From: DASQUK01 sp046723645
GTDB lineage: Bacteria > Actinomycetota > Acidimicrobiia > Acidimicrobiales > VFJN01
Reading direction: 5' to 3'
Assembly (NCBI GenBank): GCA_046723645.1
Contig: JBKOUY010000139.1
Coordinates: 1 to 52,610, forward strand
DNA: 52,610 nt
In this document: positions 48,551 through 52,610 of the stretch, one piece after another
Layout: the number at the start of each line of letters is the position of its first letter
Numbering within the stretch: the stretch's first letter is position 1
Notes under the pieces: generated by a model
Databases searched by the model: none
Seen by the model: the letters and a program-made list of their open reading frames with translations, nothing else
Told to the model about the DNA's origin: nothing
Made by a program: the position numbers and the translations under genes

Positions 48551-49513
48551 TCAGCCGAGCCCTTTGGTGAAGCCGAGCCGCCAGCTCGGATACTGGAGCT
48601 GCCAGCCGAGCTCGCGCTTGGCCTTGGCGTTCGAGGCACCCCGCACGTCGGTCATCATGATCGTTGCCATCTCGCCGGCCGCCAGCCGCCCTAGCCAGTG
48701 TGGGACACGCCTCGGTGGCTTGGCACCCAATGCGCTCGCCAGCACCGGCAGCATCTCCCGCACAGGCGCGGGTTCGTCATCGACGATGTAGTAGATACCG
48801 GGCTCGCCGCGCTCGACCGCGATGGCGGTCGCCGCCGCGGCGTCTTCGATGTGAACGTAAGACCAGACGCCACCACCGTCCCCGATGATCGGGAACCGAC
48901 GCTTGCGGATCGGCCCCGCCATCACCGCATCGGGATCCAGGCTGATCCCGGTCCCCGGACCGTAGAAGCCGCCGTAGCGCAACGCGAGACCCTCGCCCCA
49001 GTCGATCGTGGTCACCGCCCGCTCCAGATAGAGGAGCGCCTCCACTACTGGCTGCAGCGCACCCGGCGGGTGGGGATCGAGGGGCTCGGCTTCGGTCTGC
49101 ACCGGCCCGCCCGTGCGGGCGAACCGGAAAGCCCCAAAGCTCTGCGCCACGAAGCGCCGTGCCCCCACGGCGCGGCCGGCGGCCAAGAGATGATCCGTCG
49201 CCTCGGTACGCAGCCGGTTGGTCATTTTTGCCATAGGGGAGCGGTCGGGGTGCCGGGCATCACGGATGCTCATCTTCCCGGACAGCGCGGTGAGCTGATG
49301 CACGATCACCTCCGGCTCGGCCTCGCCCACCACCCTCATCACGGCCTCGGGATCGAGAGCGTCGGCGACAACCGGCCGCGCCCCCAACGCCCGCAATCCA
49401 TCCTGCTTCGACGCGGTCCTGGTCATGCCCACAACCTCATGGCCAGCGGCGACCAGCTTGGGGACCAACTGCATGCCCAGAGCACCCGAAGCCCCGGCAA
49501 TGAAAACCCTCAT
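48551..49513 (-). CDS. NAD(P)-dependent epimerase/SDR-family oxidoreductase
   Basis: The 320-aa extended SDR has RVFIAGASGALGMQLVPKLVAAGHEVVGMTRT (GxxGxxG), ARPVVADALDP, VIVHQLTALSG, a Ser/Phe/Arg site near FVAQSFGAFRFAR and LALRYGGFYGPGTGISLDP. The usual YxxxK is not plain at that place (LYLERAV follows), so it is an atypical or NmrA-like branch. C-terminal RELGWQLQYPSWRLGF is typical of this group. AGGAGG lies 5 nt before the ATG. Confidence 0.88.
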   Translation of the reverse strand: MRVFIAGASGALGMQLVPKLVAAGHEVVGMTRTASKQDGLRALGARPVVADALDPEAVMRVVGEAEPEVIVHQLTALSGKMSIRDARHPDRSPMAKMTNRLRTEATDHLLAAGRAVGARRFVAQSFGAFRFARTGGPVQTEAEPLDPHPPGALQPVVEALLYLERAVTTIDWGEGLALRYGGFYGPGTGISLDPDAVMAGPIRKRRFPIIGDGGGVWSYVHIEDAAAATAIAVERGEPGIYYIVDDEPAPVREMLPVLASALGAKPPRRVPHWLGRLAAGEMATIMMTDVRGASNAKAKRELGWQLQYPSWRLGFTKGLG

Positions 49514-49775
49514 GGCAACCTCCTGACTCGTCCCACTCACCGTATAGAGACGTGATCGCGCCTCCACCTGTGACACTCCCCAAGGGCTGACGACGGCGCC
49601 GACGATCGCGATCACCGCCGTCAACCAACCACGGTCGCGCCGAGATCAGCGTCGGAGAACCGGAGAACCAGGGGTCTGACGACAAGGCGGAACGTACCGA
49701 TTTGGCGATCGGTCACCGCCCGGCTGCCGGCGGACAGGCGTCACGGATCGATGGCCACGGTGCCCCTCCACCAGG

Positions 49776-49846
49776 ACCGATCGCCCGCCACGGGGGCCCA
49801 CGCCCACCGGATCGTCAGCACAGAACGACGCGGCGTGAGATCGAAG
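49776..49846. repeat. Dispersed intergenic repeat, copy E
   Basis: It contains GATCGCCCGC, CGGATCGTCAGCACAGAACG and TGAGATCGAAG, the best match to the apparent consensus. It lies in the 420-bp gap (49514-49933) between the SDR gene and the P450 stump. A short TTTTT run follows the repeat. Confidence 0.6.
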
Positions 49847-49933
49847 CCTTTTTGTGTCAAGGGGCGTGTGGGGGCGCGTTGAAGCGGCGCCGTGTTCCTT
49901 GTTCACCAGTGCGTCGTGCCTGTACGAAGGGGG

Positions 49934-50070
49934 ATGGATGCTGTGCGGGGACTCGACGAGGCTCCGTTCGTCGACTGGTTCGACCCCGTCGTGCAGGCGG
50001 ATCCCGAGCCGATCGTGAACGAATTGCGAGCGCGTACCGCGGTGGTTCGCACGCCACTGGGCGCTGCCTA
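49934..50070 (+). pseudogene. Cytochrome P450 N-terminal stump
   Basis: The frame reads GLDEAPFVDWFDPVVQADPE, then a NELRARTAVVRTPLG segment, which is the typical beginning of actinobacterial P450s (helix A and first beta-sheet). Similarity stops near 50068, and the frame ends at 50122 in antisense of the next gene. The I-helix, ExxR and heme loop are absent. GAAGGGGG lies before the ATG; GTG at 49943 is better spaced. The rest of the gene was lost where it meets the 3' end of the convergent DHFR-like gene. Confidence 0.7.
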
Positions 50071-50106
50071 TACCACCAGGGCACGTGGCCCTGCAGCCAT
50101 CTCGGC

Positions 50107-50700
50107 CTACACGCGCTCGTAGGTGAGGTGAACGGCGTTCCGCGACGGGCGAACGTCGCGTTGCTGGTACATCTGGCGCGTCCCCGGTTTGAAGAGCGGC
50201 GTGCCGCCACCGAGCACCATCGGGGCGAGGTGCAGGCGCAGTTCGTCGACGAGGCCCTGTTCGAGCGCCTGGCCGATGACGTCGCCGCCGCCCATGATCA
50301 CGACGTCACCATGGGTGGCGGCCGACCGCGCCTGGTCGATGGCGGTGACCAGATCGCTGACGAAGGTGAAGTGCATCCCCAGGTCGCGTTCCAGCCGGAC
50401 GTCTTGCGGCGGCGAGTGGGTGACGACGAAGAACGGCGGCGTCCCCATCTGATCGGCGCCGTACCCCATGTCCTCGTTCCAACCATCGGGGCCGTTGACG
50501 ATGTCGAACAGTCGCCGCCCCATCACCACGGCACCGCTCTCCGCCGTCGCCTGTTCGAGGATCCCGGTGTCGACCGCGTCCTGCTGCATGACCCACGTGT
50601 GGAGCTCAGGTGCATCGCCGAGCCCGTGCTGTTCATCGGCGCCCTCCCCCGTTACGAACCCGTCGAGCGACATAGTGATGTCGGCGATCACGTTCGGCAT
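50107..50700 (-). CDS. Dihydrofolate-reductase-like (RibD C-terminal) oxidoreductase
   Basis: The 197-aa protein shows NVIADITMSLDGFVTGEGAD, GAVVMGRRLFDIVNGPDGWNED, FFVVTHSPP, DVVIMGGGDVIGQALEQGLVDELRLHLAPMVLGGGTPLF. It is a different branch from the one at 9992. The ATG at 50700 has AGAGGAG upstream. NADPH binding is expected; substrate is unknown. Confidence 0.9.
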   Translation of the reverse strand: MPNVIADITMSLDGFVTGEGADEQHGLGDAPELHTWVMQQDAVDTGILEQATAESGAVVMGRRLFDIVNGPDGWNEDMGYGADQMGTPPFFVVTHSPPQDVRLERDLGMHFTFVSDLVTAIDQARSAATHGDVVIMGGGDVIGQALEQGLVDELRLHLAPMVLGGGTPLFKPGTRQMYQQRDVRPSRNAVHLTYERV

Positions 50701-51020
50701 TTGCAGTCTCCTCTCGGCGACGGTCGGCAATTCAGACCGTCGTGCGGCGCCCGACTCATCGCGGGTCGAGCAAACGAGTCAGCCGCAACGAGGTCATCCA
50801 CGGTCGGCAGCCTTGCATCTTCCGAACGCAGTTCCGTCTTCTCACTGCGGACGGCGCAGGCGACGATGGCGGCGGCTGCGTGCGTGCTCCGGACCCCGGT
50901 GTTGGAACAGCACTGTTCGTGCCTCGTTGGTACCGATGTGTAGGAGACCAACCTCTGCCCACTAGGCGACCGATTCGTCGCCTGACGTCCGGCTATTCGA
51001 GACCCGCGACAGCGCGGCCG
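50701..51020. other. Gap without a supported gene
   Basis: 320 bases between the DHFR-like start and the cyclase stop. A minus-strand frame (50688-50951) is open but matches no family and lacks a start signal. The only structure I see is the hairpin at 50964-50983. Confidence 0.5.
50964..50983 (-). terminator. Hairpin downstream of the cyclase gene
   Basis: Perfect 7-bp arms AGGCGAC / GTCGCCT with a 6-base loop lie 38 bases past the stop of the minus-strand cyclase gene. No T-run follows, so it is a candidate GC-type terminator. Confidence 0.45.
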
Positions 51021-51905
51021 TTATGCGTGAGATCTCAGCGACACCCGGTACGCGCGCTCGATGTTGCGCTTCCCTCTGAGCTGCAGTTCCACCGGCGTAC
51101 CAGTCGGGGCAGGCAGACCGTTGGCCACCCGCTCCGTGAGCAGGATCTCGCCGCTGCGAGCCTCCCCTTGCAAGCGCGCTGCCGTATTGACCACGTCGCC
51201 CACGGCGGTGAAGTCGTATACGGCGCGCTCGCCTATGTTCCCGACGAAAGCCTCCCCCAGGTCGAGGCCAATGCCCATCTCGACGAACGGGCCGCTCAGC
51301 GAGTCGTAGCCGACGGCTCGGAGCAGCTCCTTGGCGTGGTCGACCATCAGCTGCGGCACCTCGTCGCGCGTGATGCGACGTTGGACGTCCGGTAGATACA
51401 GGGCCATGACCTGGTCGCCGACGACCTTGTCAATGATGGCCTCAGGAAACAGCACTCGTTCGGCACAGCCGTAGAAGCGTCGGAGGAGGGCAGCCACTGT
51501 CTGCGAATCGGTCGATTCAGCCCGCGACGTGAACCCGCGTAGGTCCGCGAACAGAACTCCCGTGTACATCTCCGTGCCACCGGGTGGCGAGAGCTCCACG
51601 CATGTCACGCACAGCGTCGGGTTCTTTCGCGACGGGCGGTAGCCGAGCGGGCGGACGACGAATCGGCCGGGACCTGCAAACGGTGCGCTGCACATGCCGC
51701 ACCGAGGACTGCTTGGCAGTGCGCGCCACACGCGCTTGATGACGCGCGCCGAAGGAGCGTCGTTGAGTTCCCAGAGTGCGGCCCAGTCCTCGGGGCTCAG
51801 CGGGTCGCCGCGGCGCTTTCGCGCGCGTCGGAGGAGGTCCCGGAGCACCATTCGTTGATAAAAGGTCCGCTTTGGCGCAACCGGCCCGTCTCCGATGCGA
51901 TCCAC
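51021..51905 (-). CDS. Class III adenylate cyclase with zinc-ribbon-like N-terminal region
   Basis: The 294-aa protein has a helical N-terminus. A CxxC pair (69, 72) and a second CxxC (99, 102) around a PLGYRPSRKNP segment look like a zinc ribbon. The cyclase domain (~113-290) has metal-binding Asp121 (FADLRGFT) and Asp164 (GDQVMALY), Lys160 and Thr233 at the purine-selecting sites, and Asn240/Arg244 (VVNTAARL) for transition-state binding, so it should make cAMP from ATP. It is soluble and lacks HAMP or membrane parts. The start has no strong ribosome site. A hairpin follows the gene. Confidence 0.87.
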   Translation of the reverse strand: MDRIGDGPVAPKRTFYQRMVLRDLLRRARKRRGDPLSPEDWAALWELNDAPSARVIKRVWRALPSSPRCGMCSAPFAGPGRFVVRPLGYRPSRKNPTLCVTCVELSPPGGTEMYTGVLFADLRGFTSRAESTDSQTVAALLRRFYGCAERVLFPEAIIDKVVGDQVMALYLPDVQRRITRDEVPQLMVDHAKELLRAVGYDSLSGPFVEMGIGLDLGEAFVGNIGERAVYDFTAVGDVVNTAARLQGEARSGEILLTERVANGLPAPTGTPVELQLRGKRNIERAYRVSLRSHA

Positions 51906-52039
51906 CCACCCAGATTGCCCGGCGCGGCGTCCTTGCGCTCGCGACCCACCGGCAGTCCTCCGTGCTCAGCCCGAGATCTCGGACACACCTAGATCGGACT
52001 GCGCCGACGTGGGCGGCGGCTAGTCCCGCAGGGCTCGAG

Positions 52040-52459
52040 TCAGTCCAGCTCGAACAGGGGCCCGGTGACGGTCAGGCCGAGGTCGGACCCCACGTGGGCG
52101 ACGAGCGCGAAGAGCGCCAGGGATGCCCCAACCAGCGCGATGTTCTTCATGAAGTGCGCCCGCTCGACGTTGGCCAGCTGGGGATCGTCGATGTTCCAGA
52201 AGGCGTGGAAGAGGAGTGCGGCCGGGATCAGGAAGGCAGCGAGAATCAGGAACCCCAGGTCCATCCACACGCCGAAGAGGACCATGAGGCCGCCGACAAG
52301 CATCCACACGCCCGACGCCTGGATCAGCAGCGACGCTCGGCTCAGCCCTTTGCTGACGACGTAGCCCTCCATGTCGCGGGTCTGCGTCAGGTGCGCGACC
52401 CCGGATGCGAGAAAGATCGCGACGAAAAGGATCCGACCGATCAGGACGATCACGTCCAC
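52040..52459 (-). CDS. DoxX-family membrane protein
   Basis: The 139-aa integral membrane protein has four helices: IGRILFVAIFLASGVAHL (1), LLIQASGVWMLVGGLMVLFG (2), LGFLILAAFLIPAALLFHAFW (3) and ALVGASLALFALVAHVG (4). GVAHL and FHAFWN are DoxX-family hallmarks. The role is likely in membrane redox or quinone-linked processes, or sulfur chemistry. GTG at 52459 begins just before helix 1; the 23 residues upstream in frame are noise. Nothing recognisable lies in the last 150 bases. Confidence 0.85.
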   Translation of the reverse strand: MDVIVLIGRILFVAIFLASGVAHLTQTRDMEGYVVSKGLSRASLLIQASGVWMLVGGLMVLFGVWMDLGFLILAAFLIPAALLFHAFWNIDDPQLANVERAHFMKNIALVGASLALFALVAHVGSDLGLTVTGPLFELD

Positions 52460-52610
52460 GAGAGCACCCCCAACCGTTCGCCCAGGCGCCTCGGGCCCGG
52501 GCTCTTGTATCCGGCGCAGGCTATACACGACGGCGCGGCCCCGGGTGGGATGCCGGTGGGTTCGGTCGGCCGGATGCCGACGACTCCGGTGAGCGTCAGC
52601 GGGTCATCAG

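Noticed and set aside
50688..50951. 87-aa minus-strand frame upstream of the DHFR-like gene
   Set aside because: No family match, no ribosome site, and it overlaps the leader of the DHFR-like gene.
51911..51982. Sixth copy of the dispersed repeat
   Set aside because: It shares a CAGATTGCCCG start and a GAGATC end but the core does not align with the ACAGAACG block, so similarity may be chance.
1..52610. CRISPR arrays, insertion sequences, phage modules, rRNA
   Set aside because: I looked for regularly spaced direct repeats, transposase or integrase motifs and rRNA signatures and saw none; the only repeats are the intergenic family and the two-copy coding repeat.

Overview
The window is GC-rich, dense, bidirectional DNA that reads as a chromosomal segment of an actinobacterium. 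Evidence for this is GTG/TTG starts with purine-rich ribosome sites, two F420-type luciferase-like oxidoreductases, a TIGR03086-type metal-binding protein, SHOCT/DUF6325 proteins, PadR/TetR regulators, a DrrA-type exporter and ECF sigma factors. An uncultured Acidimicrobiia-like lineage would fit, but the sequence alone does not settle this. I see no insertion sequence, phage module, CRISPR array, rRNA or intact tRNA.

Layout. 0.1-4.6 kb: a small heme/CxxCH-less hypothetical gene, an ECF41-type sigma factor with a consensus-matching ECF41 promoter but no C-terminal regulatory domain, a divergent DrrA/ABC-2 exporter, and a DUF6325-SHOCT-SHOCT-NTF2 run. 4.9-14.3 kb: lipid/xenobiotic catabolism (P450, TetR, NAD(P)-binding oxidoreductase, LLM oxidoreductase, DHFR-like reductase, OYE plus FlK-like thioesterase, enoyl-CoA hydratase, aminotransferase). 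Within it two 5'-truncated genes (acyl-CoA synthetase, SnoaL-like) meet head to head. 14.4-20.4 kb: PadR pair, methyltransferase, DUF1801, membrane-anchored HtrA-like protease, ECF sigma/anti-sigma pair, Tat-exported helical protein, lipoprotein. 20.4-24.0 kb: a rifamycin-monooxygenase-like flavoenzyme preceded by a near-perfect rifamycin-associated element and a foldable RNA segment, STAS protein, small basic protein and a second LLM oxidoreductase. 24.2-30.9 kb: a MopB molybdoenzyme whose FeS ligands are replaced, with its ferritin-like partner; an LpqC-like esterase divergent from a LysR-HTH/class-A-beta-lactamase fusion; a His-rich membrane protein. 30.9-35.5 kb: a DUF3703, multicopper oxidase (with two inserted heavy-metal-binding domains), DJ-1/PfpI and O-methyltransferase operon divergent from a TetR gene. 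35.6-41.5 kb: methyltransferase, DinB-like protein, polymer-forming membrane protein, two cupins, MBL-fold protein, acyl-CoA dehydrogenase, plus another acyl-CoA synthetase stump.

41.5-52.6 kb is accessory in character: long gene-poor gaps, a tRNA-like 3' fragment, five copies of an imperfect ~70-bp intergenic repeat, a putative Imm-5-like immunity gene, DinB, VOC, glycolipid-binding, SDR, DHFR-like, class III cyclase and DoxX genes, a frameshifted lipoprotein and a P450 stump.

The most interesting items are the LysR-beta-lactamase fusion (possible cytosolic beta-lactam or muropeptide sensor), the RAE-monooxygenase pair, the ECF41 promoter feeding a truncated ECF41 factor, the dispersed repeat, the FeS-ligand-less molybdoenzyme, and the recurring half-genes. 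The half-genes may be real deletions or assembly joins. All functional statements are by recognition from sequence; no search was run.
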